Under the pieces are notes generated by a model. It saw only the letters and a program-made list of their open reading frames with translations, was not told the DNA's origin and ran no database searches. A stretch of DNA of 64,000 nt. Origin: an uncultured Colwellia sp. (GTDB lineage: Bacteria > Pseudomonadota > Gammaproteobacteria > Enterobacterales > Alteromonadaceae). Positions within the stretch are counted from its first letter, which is position 1; each line of letters opens with the position of its first letter. The position numbers and the translations under genes are program-made. The stretch covers positions 62,001 through 126,000 of the forward strand of contig CAJXWZ010000004.1 of NCBI GenBank assembly GCA_913062815.1, read 5' to 3'. Below, one piece after another: positions 1 to 8,271 of the stretch.

Positions 1-549
1 GCAATGGCAGCTGTTATCGGTTTAGATGACCAAGCTATTATTGCTGCTTGTGCACAAGCACAACAGGGTGAAGTAGTCGCTGCGGTTAACTTTAACTCTC
101 CTGGTCAAGTGGTTATTGCAGGTCATAAAGCCGCAGTAGAGCGTGCCGGTGACCTATGTAAGGCTGCAGGCGCAAAACGTGTACTGCCATTACCGGTAAG
201 TGTTCCGTCACACTGCGCTTTAATGAATGATGCCGCAGATAAATTAGCTGCAGACCTTGAAGCTATCGATTTTAATGAGCCAAGTATCAATGTTGTTAAT
301 AACGTTGATGTTGCTATTGAAACCAGCGGTGCAGCAATAAAAGCAGCTTTAGTAAAACAATTATATAGCCCGGTACGTTGGAGTGAAACAATTACTCAAC
401 TTGGCGAGCAAGGCATTAATCAGATGTTAGAAGTAGGACCGGGTAAAGTACTGCAAGGCTTGGTTAAACGCATAAATAAAAGTATTAGTTGTGTCTCTTT
501 TAACAGTGAAGACACTTTAATAAAAGCTAAAGAGCTTATTCAAGCATAA
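1..549 (+). CDS. fabD: Malonyl-CoA:ACP transacylase FabD (3' part)
   Basis: FabD moves malonate from CoA to acyl carrier protein and so supplies the elongation unit for type II fatty acid synthesis in the cytoplasm. The frame is open from base 1, so the gene begins upstream; what is visible aligns to roughly the last 180 residues of the ~310-residue family. The active-site Ser (GHSLG) lies outside the window. The second catalytic residue is visible as His in PVSVPSHCALM (codon at 211-213), as are the VNFNSPGQVVIAGH and EVGPGKVL segments typical of enterobacterial FabD. It is 21 bp upstream of fabG, in the usual fabD-fabG-acpP-fabF order. The ATG at position 4 is an internal Met, not the start. 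Confidence 0.96.
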   Translation, partial: AMAAVIGLDDQAIIAACAQAQQGEVVAAVNFNSPGQVVIAGHKAAVERAGDLCKAAGAKRVLPLPVSVPSHCALMNDAADKLAADLEAIDFNEPSINVVNNVDVAIETSGAAIKAALVKQLYSPVRWSETITQLGEQGINQMLEVGPGKVLQGLVKRINKSISCVSFNSEDTLIKAKELIQA

Positions 550-570
550 AAAGTCATAATAGGAAGAAAT

Positions 571-1305
571 ATGTTTTCATTAACAGGAAAAGTTGCATTA
601 GTTACTGGTGCAAGCCGTGGTATTGGTAAAGCGATAGCGACTCAATTACAAGCACTAGGAGCGACGGTTGTAGGAACCGCTACTTCAGAACATGGTGCAG
701 ATAAAATTGCAGATTATTTAGGCGCTGGCAACGGTTTAGTCTTAAATGTGACCAGTGATGACTCAATCTCAGCGATGTTTGCTGTAATAAAAGAGGCACA
801 TGGCGGTGTGGATATTTTAGTAAATAACGCCGGCATTACTCGTGATAACTTGTTTATGCGTATGAAGGATGATGAATGGCAAGACATACTCGATACGAAC
901 TTGACCTCAGTTTTTAAAGTGAGTAAAGCGGCTATTCGCCCAATGATGAAAAAGCGTGCAGGTCGTATTATCAATATAGGATCTGTGGTTGGTTCTATGG
1001 GTAATGCAGGACAAGTAAATTATGCAACGGCAAAGGCTGGATTATTAGGCTTTACTAAATCTCTAGCACGAGAAATAGCTTCACGTGGTATTACTGTGAA
1101 CACAATAGCGCCAGGTTTTATTGATACAGATATGACCCAAACGTTAACTGACGAGCAAAAAGAAGGGATTTTCTCACAAGTTCCTGCCAATCGTCTTGGA
1201 AAACCAGAAGAAATTGCCAGTACTGTTGCCTTTTTAGCATCAGATGCTGCTGCTTATATCACCGGTGAAACCCTTCATGTAAATGGCGGTATGTATATGG
1301 TCTAA
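571..1305 (+). CDS. fabG: 3-oxoacyl-ACP reductase FabG
   Basis: NADPH-dependent reductase of the short-chain dehydrogenase family; it reduces beta-ketoacyl-ACP in each round of fatty acid elongation. The 244-residue length is standard. Visible motifs are the cofactor loop TGASRGIG (residues 12-19), NNAG (85-88), and the catalytic Ser138, Tyr151 and Lys155 (YATAK), at the same positions as in E. coli FabG. An AGGAAG ribosome-binding site precedes the ATG. It sits between fabD and acpP and is followed by a hairpin that may trim read-through into acpP. Confidence 0.98.
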   Translation: MFSLTGKVALVTGASRGIGKAIATQLQALGATVVGTATSEHGADKIADYLGAGNGLVLNVTSDDSISAMFAVIKEAHGGVDILVNNAGITRDNLFMRMKDDEWQDILDTNLTSVFKVSKAAIRPMMKKRAGRIINIGSVVGSMGNAGQVNYATAKAGLLGFTKSLAREIASRGITVNTIAPGFIDTDMTQTLTDEQKEGIFSQVPANRLGKPEEIASTVAFLASDAAAYITGETLHVNGGMYMV

Positions 1306-1328
1306 GCCTTTAAATTAAAGGCTTTGCT
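1304..1328 (+). terminator. Hairpin after fabG, probable partial terminator
   Basis: An 8-bp perfect stem AAGCCTTT / AAAGGCTT (1304-1311 and 1317-1324) with a 5-nt loop overlaps the fabG stop codon and is followed by a broken T-rich stretch. It probably attenuates transcription between fabG and acpP, which is usually expressed at a much higher level than its neighbours. Confidence 0.55.
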
Positions 1329-1480
1329 TTGTGTTGTTATTGTTGAAATTTAATAAATTCATATAAGTTAACAGGTTAGACCACACAAAAAAACTAACTT
1401 GAGGCTTGCATGGCGAGCTGTTGACGAATAAACTACACGCAATTTGAAAAATTACACTTTCAGTAAGTAAAGGAAAAAAA

Positions 1481-1714
1481 ATGAGTACTATCGAAGAACG
1501 CGTAAAAAAAATCACTATTGAACAATTAGGTGTTAGTGAAGCAGAAGTTAAAACTGATTCATCTTTCGTTGATGATTTAGGTGCTGATTCATTAGATACA
1601 GTAGAATTAGTAATGGCGTTAGAAGAAGAATTTGATACTGAGATCCCTGACGAAGAAGCTGAAAAAATCACTACAGTTCAAGCAGCAATCGATTACGTTA
1701 ACGCTAATCAATAA
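1481..1714 (+). CDS. acpP: Acyl carrier protein
   Basis: Small acidic carrier (77 residues) that holds growing acyl chains on a 4'-phosphopantetheine arm. The attachment site is Ser37 in the [12 protein letters not shown] motif, and the four-helix acidic composition is typical. An AAAGGAAAA ribosome-binding site lies just upstream of the ATG. The 175-bp upstream gap and the flanking hairpins suggest its own promoter, as in other gammaproteobacteria. Overlapping minus-strand open frames are shadows. Confidence 0.98.
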   Translation: MSTIEERVKKITIEQLGVSEAEVKTDSSFVDDLGADSLDTVELVMALEEEFDTEIPDEEAEKITTVQAAIDYVNANQ

Positions 1715-1733
1715 TTGCTAACGCAGAATTATT

Positions 1734-1758
1734 AGTTACGCCGTAGCGCGTAACTTTA
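1734..1758 (+). repeat. Inverted repeat downstream of acpP
   Basis: Perfect 8-bp arms AGTTACGC / GCGTAACT (1734-1741, 1748-1755) around a 6-nt loop. It has only a short T run afterwards, so on its own it is a weak terminator. It may stabilise the acpP transcript's 3' end ahead of the stronger hairpin that follows. Confidence 0.45.
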
Positions 1759-1770
1759 AAAGTAGTTAAG

Positions 1771-1810
1771 AAAAAGCGGTATGCTTATAATTTAAGTGGC
1801 CGCTTTTTTT
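1771..1810 (+). terminator. Rho-independent terminator after acpP
   Basis: The arms AAAAAGCGG (1771-1779) and CCGCTTTTT (1800-1808) pair, an inner CTTA/TAAG stem extends the hairpin, and a run of T follows directly. It lies 36 bp before fabF, so fabF is probably transcribed partly by read-through or from a promoter in this gap. Confidence 0.75.
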
Positions 1811-1846
1811 GTATCTCTTATTTGAACTCCAAAAGGTAGAGAAGCG

Positions 1847-3082
1847 ATGAGACGTGTAGTTGTTACCGGCCTTGGTATGCTTAGCCCATTAGGCAGCACA
1901 CCAGAAGCAACCTGGGAAAACTTACTGCTTGGGAAAAGCGGTATCAGTAATATTGACCACTTTGACACATCAGAGTACACCACTAAGTTTGCAGGACTGG
2001 TAAAAGACTTTGATGCAACAGACTATATGGAAAGAAAAGAAGCCAAAAAAATGGATCTTTTTATTCAGTATGGTGTGGCTGCAGGTGTGCAGGCAATTAA
2101 AGATTCAGGCCTTGAAGTCAATGATGAAAATGCGCCACGCATTGGTGTTGCGGTTGGCTCAGGAATCGGTGGTTTAGGCCTAATTGAACAAAATCATGAA
2201 AAGATGATTAAAGCAGGAAGCCCGAAAAGGTTATCTCCATTTTTCGTTCCTTCAACTATCATTAATATGATTTCTGGTCATTTGTCTATAATGTTTGGAC
2301 TTCAAGGGCCAAACATTTCAATTACCACGGCTTGTACCAGTGGTGTACATAATATTGGTCATGCTGCTCGTATGATTGCCTACGGCGACGCTGATGCTAT
2401 GGTGGCTGGTGGAGCTGAAAAGGCTTCAACTACCTTAGGTATGGGCGGTTTCGGGGCTGCACGTGCTTTATCTAGGCGCAATGACGATCCTCAAGCGGCA
2501 TCTCGCCCTTGGGATAAAGACCGTGACGGCTTTGTCTTAGGTGACGGTGCTGGTGTGGTTGTTGTTGAAGAGTATGAACATGCTAAAGCGCGCGGAGCAA
2601 AAATTTATGCAGAACTAGTGGGTTTTGGCATGAGCGGTGATGCTTATCACATGACTTCTCCACCTGCTGATGGTGCCGGTGCAGCACGCGCAATGGAAAA
2701 TGCCTTAAATGATGCGCAATTAAATGCAAATCAAATAGGTTATATCAATGCCCACGGTACGTCGACGCCAGCAGGAGACATAGCCGAAACTAATGCAGTG
2801 AAATCTATTTTTGGTGCTGATGCCTATAATGTTTTGATGGGTTCAACAAAGTCAATGACAGGGCACTTATTAGGAGCCGCTGGTGCAGTTGAAGCCATTT
2901 TTAGTATCCAAGCACTCGGCAACAGTATAGTTCCACCTACCATCAACTTAGATAATCCTGATGAAGGCTGTGATTTAGATTATATTAGCGATACCGCTAG
3001 AGAGATAAATTTAGATTATGTTTTGTGTAATTCATTTGGCTTTGGTGGCACAAACGGATCATTGATATTTAAGAAAATTTAA
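1847..3082 (+). CDS. fabF: Beta-ketoacyl-ACP synthase II FabF
   Basis: Condensing enzyme that elongates acyl-ACP with malonyl-ACP; in E. coli FabF also adjusts membrane unsaturation at low temperature. The 411-residue length is normal. The Cys-His-His catalytic set is visible: Cys163 in TTACTSG, His303 in [11 protein letters not shown] and His340 in [12 protein letters not shown], with Lys335 nearby, all at E. coli numbering. The Gly-rich C-terminal FGFGGTNGS is intact. A GGTAGAGAAG purine-rich stretch precedes the ATG. Confidence 0.98.
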   Translation: MRRVVVTGLGMLSPLGSTPEATWENLLLGKSGISNIDHFDTSEYTTKFAGLVKDFDATDYMERKEAKKMDLFIQYGVAAGVQAIKDSGLEVNDENAPRIGVAVGSGIGGLGLIEQNHEKMIKAGSPKRLSPFFVPSTIINMISGHLSIMFGLQGPNISITTACTSGVHNIGHAARMIAYGDADAMVAGGAEKASTTLGMGGFGAARALSRRNDDPQAASRPWDKDRDGFVLGDGAGVVVVEEYEHAKARGAKIYAELVGFGMSGDAYHMTSPPADGAGAARAMENALNDAQLNANQIGYINAHGTSTPAGDIAETNAVKSIFGADAYNVLMGSTKSMTGHLLGAAGAVEAIFSIQALGNSIVPPTINLDNPDEGCDLDYISDTAREINLDYVLCNSFGFGGTNGSLIFKKI

Positions 3083-3115
3083 GTTGACGGACTAAACTCC
3101 GACCGACAAAATAGA

Positions 3116-3165
3116 GAGCTTGAGTATTTTGCATTTTTTGTAAAGTATTCAGGCTTTTTTATTTT
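3116..3165 (+). terminator. Rho-independent terminator after fabF
   Basis: A long stem of about 18 pairs, including several G-U pairs, forms between GAGCTTGAGTATTTTGCA and TGTAAAGTATTCAGGCTT. The loop is a short T run and the 3' side runs into TTTTTT. It marks the end of the fatty-acid block before pabC. Confidence 0.65.
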
Positions 3166-3182
3166 AAGGATATATTTTAGAT

Positions 3183-3998
3183 ATGAAATTTTGTTTGGTT
3201 AATGGTGTACAACAAAATCATCTTGATATCGAAAGCCGCAGTATCGCCTATGGTGATGGTTTATTCACTACCGCAAAAATTCATAATGGCCAGATACAAT
3301 ATTTACCCTTACATATAAAACGGCTACTTTTAGGTTGTGATAAATTAGGTATTACCCCACCAAATGATTTGGATTTACTTCATCAGCTTACTGCCATAGC
3401 CAGTAATTATTCGTTAGCCATACTAAAAGTTATTATCTCGGCTGCTAGTGGTGGTAGAGGTTATGCCCGTGCAAGTGGTAACAATCATGATTTAATTATC
3501 ATGGTGCATGATTACCCACAGCATTATGATAGCTTAGCTGTTTCAGGCATTAAATTGGGGCTTAGCCAGCAGCAACTCGGTTTAAACCCGATGCTCTCTG
3601 GTTTAAAGCACCTAAACCGCCTTGAACAAGTATTGTTACGTCAAGAATTATCAAAGAGCAATCTTGATGATTTATTGGTAACCAATATTAAGGGGGAATT
3701 AATTGAAGCAACTAGTGCTAATGTATTTCTTTTTATAGAAGATAAACTATACACCCCTGATGTAAGTCAAAGTGGGGTTAATGGCCTAATGCGTCAAGCG
3801 ATACTACAACGCTATCAGCACACTAGGGTGACATCACTTATGCCTGATGATATCGATAAAGCGCAAGAAATCTTTATCTGTAATTGTGTCTCGGGGGTTA
3901 TACCGGTCTCGTCTTATCAGCAAAGGCGATTACCCATAGCACTCAGTTTGGCTATACGTAACGACATGAATAAGGTAGCAATTAATCATGATGACTAA
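3183..3998 (+). CDS. pabC: Aminodeoxychorismate lyase PabC
   Basis: PLP enzyme of fold type IV that converts 4-amino-4-deoxychorismate to p-aminobenzoate and pyruvate for folate synthesis. The 271-residue length matches the family. The N-terminal SIAYGDGLFTTAKIHNG segment is diagnostic. The PLP Lys is probably Lys142 in GLKHLNRLEQVLLRQEL, and Glu175 in GELIEATSANVF is the usual cofactor-contacting acid. It overlaps mltG by 11 bp, the widespread pabC-mltG pairing. Confidence 0.93.
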   Translation: MKFCLVNGVQQNHLDIESRSIAYGDGLFTTAKIHNGQIQYLPLHIKRLLLGCDKLGITPPNDLDLLHQLTAIASNYSLAILKVIISAASGGRGYARASGNNHDLIIMVHDYPQHYDSLAVSGIKLGLSQQQLGLNPMLSGLKHLNRLEQVLLRQELSKSNLDDLLVTNIKGELIEATSANVFLFIEDKLYTPDVSQSGVNGLMRQAILQRYQHTRVTSLMPDDIDKAQEIFICNCVSGVIPVSSYQQRRLPIALSLAIRNDMNKVAINHDD

Positions 3999-5004
3999 AG
4001 TCATAAAAAAAATAATATTTAGCTGTTTTACCGTTTTGTTGTTCATTACTATCGGTTTTTTCTTGCTGTTGGAAAAGCAAATGCAAAATCCCTTATTAGT
4101 AAATAAAGCCCAGTTGTTAACTATTGATAATGGTGTGTCCGTAAGCCATTTTGCCAAACAGCTGGTTAATAAAGGTTGGATTAAAAATAGATTTTGGCTC
4201 AGAAATTATGCGCGTTTGTATCCCGAAAAAGTAAGAATAAAAGCAGGTACTTATCAAGTATTACCACAGACAAGTTTACAATCTTTAATATCACTTATCT
4301 CAACAGGTAAAGAGCATCAATTTCAGTTAACTTTTGTTGAAGGATCAAGCTTTAAGCAATGGTTGGTACAGTTAGCACAACAACCCGAGTTAACGCATAC
4401 TTTAACAGCACTCACGTCTGCTCAAATTGCTGAAAAATTAGGTATTAAACAAAAGAACCCCGAAGGTTGGTTTTTTCCAGAAACCTATGCTTTCACTCAA
4501 GGAGATGATGATCTCGACTTATTAAAACGTGCTCATAAAGAGATGAGCACATCTTTGACTGAGTTGTGGCAGCAAAGAGCAGAAAACTTACCTTATAAAA
4601 CGCCTTACCAAGCGTTGATTATGGCCTCTATTATAGAAAAAGAAACGAGCTATTTGCCAGAGCAACCATTGATAGCATCCGTTTTTATCAATCGACTTGC
4701 CAAAAGAATGCGCTTGCAAACTGATCCAACCGTAATTTATGGTTTAGGTGAACGCTATCAAGGTGATATCACCAGAGCGCATTTAAAAGAAAAAACTGCA
4801 TACAACACCTATAAAATTAATGCTTTACCGCCTACACCTATCGCTATGCCAGGTCTTTCATCGCTAAAAGCTGCGCTTAACCCTGCCACGAGTAATTATT
4901 ATTATTTTGTTAGTGGTGGCAATGGCAAACATGTTTTCAGTAAAACGCTTACCGAACATAATGCTGCAGTAAGAAAATTTTTGGCTGGTCAGAAAAAAAA
5001 TTAA
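3988..5004 (+). CDS. mltG: Endolytic murein transglycosylase MltG (YceG)
   Basis: Inner-membrane lytic transglycosylase that cuts nascent glycan strands and helps set their length. An N-terminal membrane anchor (about residues 7-28) is followed by a periplasmic LysM-like and YceG catalytic domain. The catalytic Glu is predicted as Glu217 in ASIIEKET, followed by the family signature RMRLQTDPTVIYG. At 338 residues it is full length. The start could be either of two adjacent ATG codons at 3988 and 3991. In most relatives tmk follows directly; here two other genes come first. Confidence 0.94.
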   Translation: MMTKVIKKIIFSCFTVLLFITIGFFLLLEKQMQNPLLVNKAQLLTIDNGVSVSHFAKQLVNKGWIKNRFWLRNYARLYPEKVRIKAGTYQVLPQTSLQSLISLISTGKEHQFQLTFVEGSSFKQWLVQLAQQPELTHTLTALTSAQIAEKLGIKQKNPEGWFFPETYAFTQGDDDLDLLKRAHKEMSTSLTELWQQRAENLPYKTPYQALIMASIIEKETSYLPEQPLIASVFINRLAKRMRLQTDPTVIYGLGERYQGDITRAHLKEKTAYNTYKINALPPTPIAMPGLSSLKAALNPATSNYYYFVSGGNGKHVFSKTLTEHNAAVRKFLAGQKKN

Positions 5005-5039
5005 TTTTACTTTAGCAAAAGTAGGAATGAATATTAGTA

Positions 5040-5612
5040 ATGAAGCGGATAATAGTTAGCGATATTTTTGGTAAAACTCCGGCTTTAATTGCATTAGCTG
5101 AGTTATTAAATGCGGATATGATTATTGAACCCTACCATAACAACAATAAGGTATTTGATGATGAATCACAGGCATACCAATATTTTAGTGAAAATATTGG
5201 ACTCGATTCATATGCCGCTCAATTAGCTAACAAAATAGCAAACGTTAAAGAAGATGTTGTTTTAATCGGTTTTAGTGTAGGCGCTGCTGCTATTTGGCAA
5301 TTATCAGATATTATTGCTAACAATATTGCTAGTAACGTAAAAGCAGCCTTTTGTTTTTATGGCGGACAAATTAGACATTCCACAGAAATATCCCTTCAAT
5401 TTGATGTAACGTTAATTTTCCCTGAATCAGAGCCTCACTTTAATGTATCAGCGTTAATACAGCTTGTTTCAAACAAGAAACACGTAAATATCAAGCAAGT
5501 TGATTACTTACATGGCTTTATGAATGCTCTTTCTAACAACTTTAATCAAAGAGGTTATGAGCAACATATTGCACTAATGCAGCGGCAATTGAAAACATGG
5601 GATAAAAACTAA
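5040..5612 (+). CDS. Alpha/beta hydrolase, dienelactone-hydrolase-like
   Basis: A 190-residue cytoplasmic protein with no signal peptide or membrane segment. It has a nucleophile elbow GFSVGA (Ser79), a following FCFYGGQIR strand typical of dienelactone-hydrolase relatives, and a C-terminal HGFMN containing the probable catalytic His158. An acidic residue in FPESEPHF (Glu129 or Glu131) may complete the triad. It is shorter than classical dienelactone hydrolases (~230-250). The substrate is unknown. Only 5 bp separate it from the next gene, so the two are probably co-transcribed. Both interrupt the conserved mltG-tmk junction. Confidence 0.7.
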   Translation: MKRIIVSDIFGKTPALIALAELLNADMIIEPYHNNNKVFDDESQAYQYFSENIGLDSYAAQLANKIANVKEDVVLIGFSVGAAAIWQLSDIIANNIASNVKAAFCFYGGQIRHSTEISLQFDVTLIFPESEPHFNVSALIQLVSNKKHVNIKQVDYLHGFMNALSNNFNQRGYEQHIALMQRQLKTWDKN

Positions 5613-5617
5613 ATAGC

Positions 5618-6160
5618 ATGGGTAGCAGTAAGGTAAGAATAGAAGGTCAGCGTATCAAACTAACAAACCTTGATGAATCTGATTTATCACTTTTTATTGA
5701 AATGTTTACTTGTCCAAATCAAATGCAACATGTCTACAACCCAGGTAGTGTGGCTGAGGCGAAGATAGCCTTTTTAGATAAGTCAAAACCCTGGTCGTAT
5801 GAATGTGACCATTGGTTAACGTTTGCTATTGAGGATTTAACAACAGGTGAAAAGCTCGGCAATATTGGTTTAAGAGTGACTAATCAAAACGATAGAGTTG
5901 CTGAAGTTGGCTTTATGATAAAAGCAACAGCGCAAGGTAAGGGCATTGCTAGTGAAGCATTAGCTTTAGTCATTAACTATGCCTTTGATGTGATAAATCT
6001 GCAAAAGTTAATTGCCTATTGTTCTACGTTAAATACAAACTCATTTAAGTTGCTAGAAAAATTTGCATTCACTCGAGAAGCGTTATTAAAGAAAAACACC
6101 TTAATAAACGACAACTATGTAGATGATTACGCTTATGGCTTATGTTCAACACATCGTTAG
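5618..6160 (+). CDS. GNAT family N-acetyltransferase, RimJ/RimL type
   Basis: A 180-residue acetyltransferase of the Acetyltransf_3 type. The acetyl-CoA pyrophosphate loop is seen as TAQGKGIASEAL after the beta-strand VAEVGFMIKA, and the later YCSTLNTNSFKLLEKFAF segment is the usual helix-4/strand-5 region with a conserved Asn. Relatives acetylate protein N-termini, polyamines or antibiotics; the substrate here cannot be read from sequence. It is paired with the upstream hydrolase and is followed by 74 bp before tmk. Confidence 0.85.
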   Translation: MGSSKVRIEGQRIKLTNLDESDLSLFIEMFTCPNQMQHVYNPGSVAEAKIAFLDKSKPWSYECDHWLTFAIEDLTTGEKLGNIGLRVTNQNDRVAEVGFMIKATAQGKGIASEALALVINYAFDVINLQKLIAYCSTLNTNSFKLLEKFAFTREALLKKNTLINDNYVDDYAYGLCSTHR

Positions 6161-6234
6161 TCTTGTTGTTATTCGTAAAGCGCTATATCATTGCCTGCGA
6201 ATGAAAAAGTAAAATCACTTTGAATGAGAGAGAT

Positions 6235-6876
6235 ATGAATAAAGGCTTTATGGTTGTTTTTGATGGTAGCAATGGTGCGGGCAAAACAACAGTGATCAAA
6301 GGAGTAGAAAAATACCTAATCTCAAAGGGGTTGGATGTATTGCTTACTCGTGAGCCTGGCGGTACACCAATAGGCGAGAAAATAAGAGAGGTTATTTTAG
6401 ATCCCTCTACACCTGAAATGTCATATATAACTGAATTAATGTTATTCGGCGCTGGCCGTGCTCAGCACATTGAAGAAAAAATAGTTCCCGCTTTAGCCCA
6501 AGGTAAAATAGTTATATCTGACCGGTTTGATGCCGCCACCTTTAGTTTTCAACATTATGCAAGAGGTATAGAGTTGCAAACTATCGTTAAAATTAACGAT
6601 TTAGCGCTGAACGGTTTCAGCCCCGATATGAATATTATTTTAGATTTAGAGCCGGCTGAAGGCTTAAAAAGGGTACATAGCCGAGGTGAAGGCTTAGATC
6701 GCCTAGAAGATGAAAAAGCAGAGTTTTTAGAAAAAGCGAGAAATGGTTATCTAGTTCAAGCGCAACAATCACCTGAAAAATTTACCGTCATTGACGCCAG
6801 TCAATCAAAAGAAAATGTACTTAAAAGCGTCATTCAAGTCATTGATTCACTATTAGCCTCTCAATTAGGTAAGTAA
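6235..6876 (+). CDS. tmk: Thymidylate kinase, divergent form
   Basis: Phosphorylates dTMP to dTDP. At 213 residues it shows the P-loop DGSNGAGKTT, the dTMP-binding TREPGGTPIGEK and a lid-like SRGEGLDRLE. It departs from the usual pattern: the P-loop lead is FDGSN instead of EG-x-(E/D), and the normal DRY-x-DS-x-x-AYQG segment reads DRFDAATFSFQHYARG. I chose the ATG at 6235, with GAGAGAG just upstream; an in-frame TTG at 6220 would add five residues and has no clear ribosome-binding site. The holB gene follows 6 bp later, supporting the function by position. Confidence 0.85.
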   Translation: MNKGFMVVFDGSNGAGKTTVIKGVEKYLISKGLDVLLTREPGGTPIGEKIREVILDPSTPEMSYITELMLFGAGRAQHIEEKIVPALAQGKIVISDRFDAATFSFQHYARGIELQTIVKINDLALNGFSPDMNIILDLEPAEGLKRVHSRGEGLDRLEDEKAEFLEKARNGYLVQAQQSPEKFTVIDASQSKENVLKSVIQVIDSLLASQLGK

Positions 6877-6882
6877 GTTAAT

Positions 6883-7860
6883 ATGAAACCATGGTTACTT
6901 GATCACCAACAATTACTTAGTCAGCAATTTAGTGGTAATACCTTACCTCACGCCATTCTCTTTAATGGTGTTACTGGTGCAGGTAAGTTAGAGCTTGCAC
7001 TGTGGTTAATTAATTTATTAAATTGTCAAAATGCGAGTCAGGTTGATAATAAACAAGGCCCAGTGTTGCAAAGTTGTGGACAATGCAAATCATGTCTATT
7101 ACTTAAAAGTAACACCTATCCCGATCTTCTTAATGTTATTGCTGAAAAAAATAGCCTAGGTGTAGATGATATACGCCATGCGAATAGTTTTTTGCAAAAA
7201 ACAGCACATTTAGGCAAGTTCAAATCAGTATTAATTGAACATGCTCAGACCATGACACTTGCGGCAGCCAATGCTTTACTGAAAACCCTTGAAGAGCCAA
7301 GTAACAACAGTGTTATTATCCTATTAACCAATGACATAGAAATGCTACTCCCTACGATTGTAAGTCGTTGTCGGGTACTTAATATTAGGCCTAATGTTGG
7401 TCAGACATTATTAGAAAACATGCCTGAAGTAAACTACTCCCTACAATCAGCAGCTTTCTCAGACACCAGTATGGCGTTTGTGAACCTTACTCAACTACCT
7501 GAGCTAACTGACCAAACAATTAATGAGGCATTTACTCATTTTAAAGGTTGTTACGTCAACTACCTTCAAGGACAGCATGTGGAGTCGCTGCTGCTACAGC
7601 AGTTGCTAAATAATGAACATGCGCTTCGCTGGCTAGAACAAATTACTGTCAATTTATTACGAGAGAAATTTGCTAACATTAATGATGAAAATCCATTACT
7701 TAGTAGTGAATTTCTCAATAAAGTCTATAAAGTTATCATCAATGGGTGTAAAGTAATAAAATCTTATACACAAGCGAATAAGCAATTTGTGTGTCAGCAA
7801 CTTATCATGGACATTAGTGCTGTAATTGAACAAGCTCAAATTAACGAGCAGGAGAGCTAG
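6883..7860 (+). CDS. holB: DNA polymerase III delta' subunit HolB
   Basis: Clamp-loader subunit of the replicative polymerase. The 325-residue protein has a degenerate Walker A region (NGVTGAGKLELA), a zinc-binding set Cys48, Cys65, Cys68 and Cys71 (CGQCKSC), the ANALLKTLEEPS segment, and the clamp-loader SRC motif (VSRCRVL). Its position between tmk and pilZ is the standard gammaproteobacterial arrangement. The end of the gene carries AGGAGAG, which acts as the ribosome-binding site for pilZ. Confidence 0.95.
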   Translation: MKPWLLDHQQLLSQQFSGNTLPHAILFNGVTGAGKLELALWLINLLNCQNASQVDNKQGPVLQSCGQCKSCLLLKSNTYPDLLNVIAEKNSLGVDDIRHANSFLQKTAHLGKFKSVLIEHAQTMTLAAANALLKTLEEPSNNSVIILLTNDIEMLLPTIVSRCRVLNIRPNVGQTLLENMPEVNYSLQSAAFSDTSMAFVNLTQLPELTDQTINEAFTHFKGCYVNYLQGQHVESLLLQQLLNNEHALRWLEQITVNLLREKFANINDENPLLSSEFLNKVYKVIINGCKVIKSYTQANKQFVCQQLIMDISAVIEQAQINEQES

Positions 7861-7861
7861 T

Positions 7862-8188
7862 TTGATCCCAATCAATATTGAATTTCAATCCGAGCATGAC
7901 TTATATGTTTCTTATATGCCTTTTTTAAAAGAAGGTGGCTTGTTTATACGCACAGCAGAGCCCTTTGAATTAGGCTCAGAAGTAGAGTTAAATGTTCTTC
8001 TGCCAGATTCGTTAGAACCAGCTTTGATTAAAGGCGAAGTTTGTTGGTTAACACCTACAGGTGCACAAAATGGTACGCCTGCGGGTATTGGTGTTAGTTT
8101 TGTTGATGACCCTGATAAAATTCGTCATCAAATTGAACAATCCATAGCGAGACAATTAAGTTCATCTGAGGCAACACTAACCATGTAA
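7862..8188 (+). CDS. pilZ: Type IV pilus PilZ-domain protein
   Basis: A 108-residue protein of the PilZ type needed for type IV pilus assembly. The YMPFLKEGGLFIRT and PAGIGVSF segments match the true PilZ subgroup. That subgroup lacks the N-terminal RxxxR c-di-GMP site, and none is seen here, so it probably does not bind c-di-GMP. The start is a TTG at 7862, one base after the holB stop, with a strong AGGAGAG five bases upstream. The longer frame opening at 7826 inside holB is unlikely to be used. Confidence 0.88.
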   Translation: MIPINIEFQSEHDLYVSYMPFLKEGGLFIRTAEPFELGSEVELNVLLPDSLEPALIKGEVCWLTPTGAQNGTPAGIGVSFVDDPDKIRHQIEQSIARQLSSSEATLTM

Positions 8189-8215
8189 ACGAGTGCCTGT
8201 TAAACTAACCACTAT

Positions 8216-8236
8216 AGCCCTTTATTAGGGCTTTTT
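8216..8236 (+). terminator. Rho-independent terminator after pilZ
   Basis: A perfect 6-bp stem AGCCCT / AGGGCT (8216-8221, 8227-8232) with loop TTATT is followed by TTTT. It ends the tmk-holB-pilZ unit 36 bp before the TatD-family gene. Confidence 0.8.
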
Positions 8237-8271
8237 AATTTATAATTTCTAGAAAATATTGGAGAGCCCCG

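Noticed and set aside
1315..1671. 118-codon minus-strand open frame over acpP
   Set aside because: Antisense shadow of acpP; composition (Ser/Asn-rich) reflects the complement of an acidic gene and there is no family match.
7826..7861. Upstream ATG start for pilZ inside holB
   Set aside because: Would add a non-homologous 12-residue leader; the TTG at 7862 has a strong AGGAGAG at correct spacing and gives the usual PilZ length.
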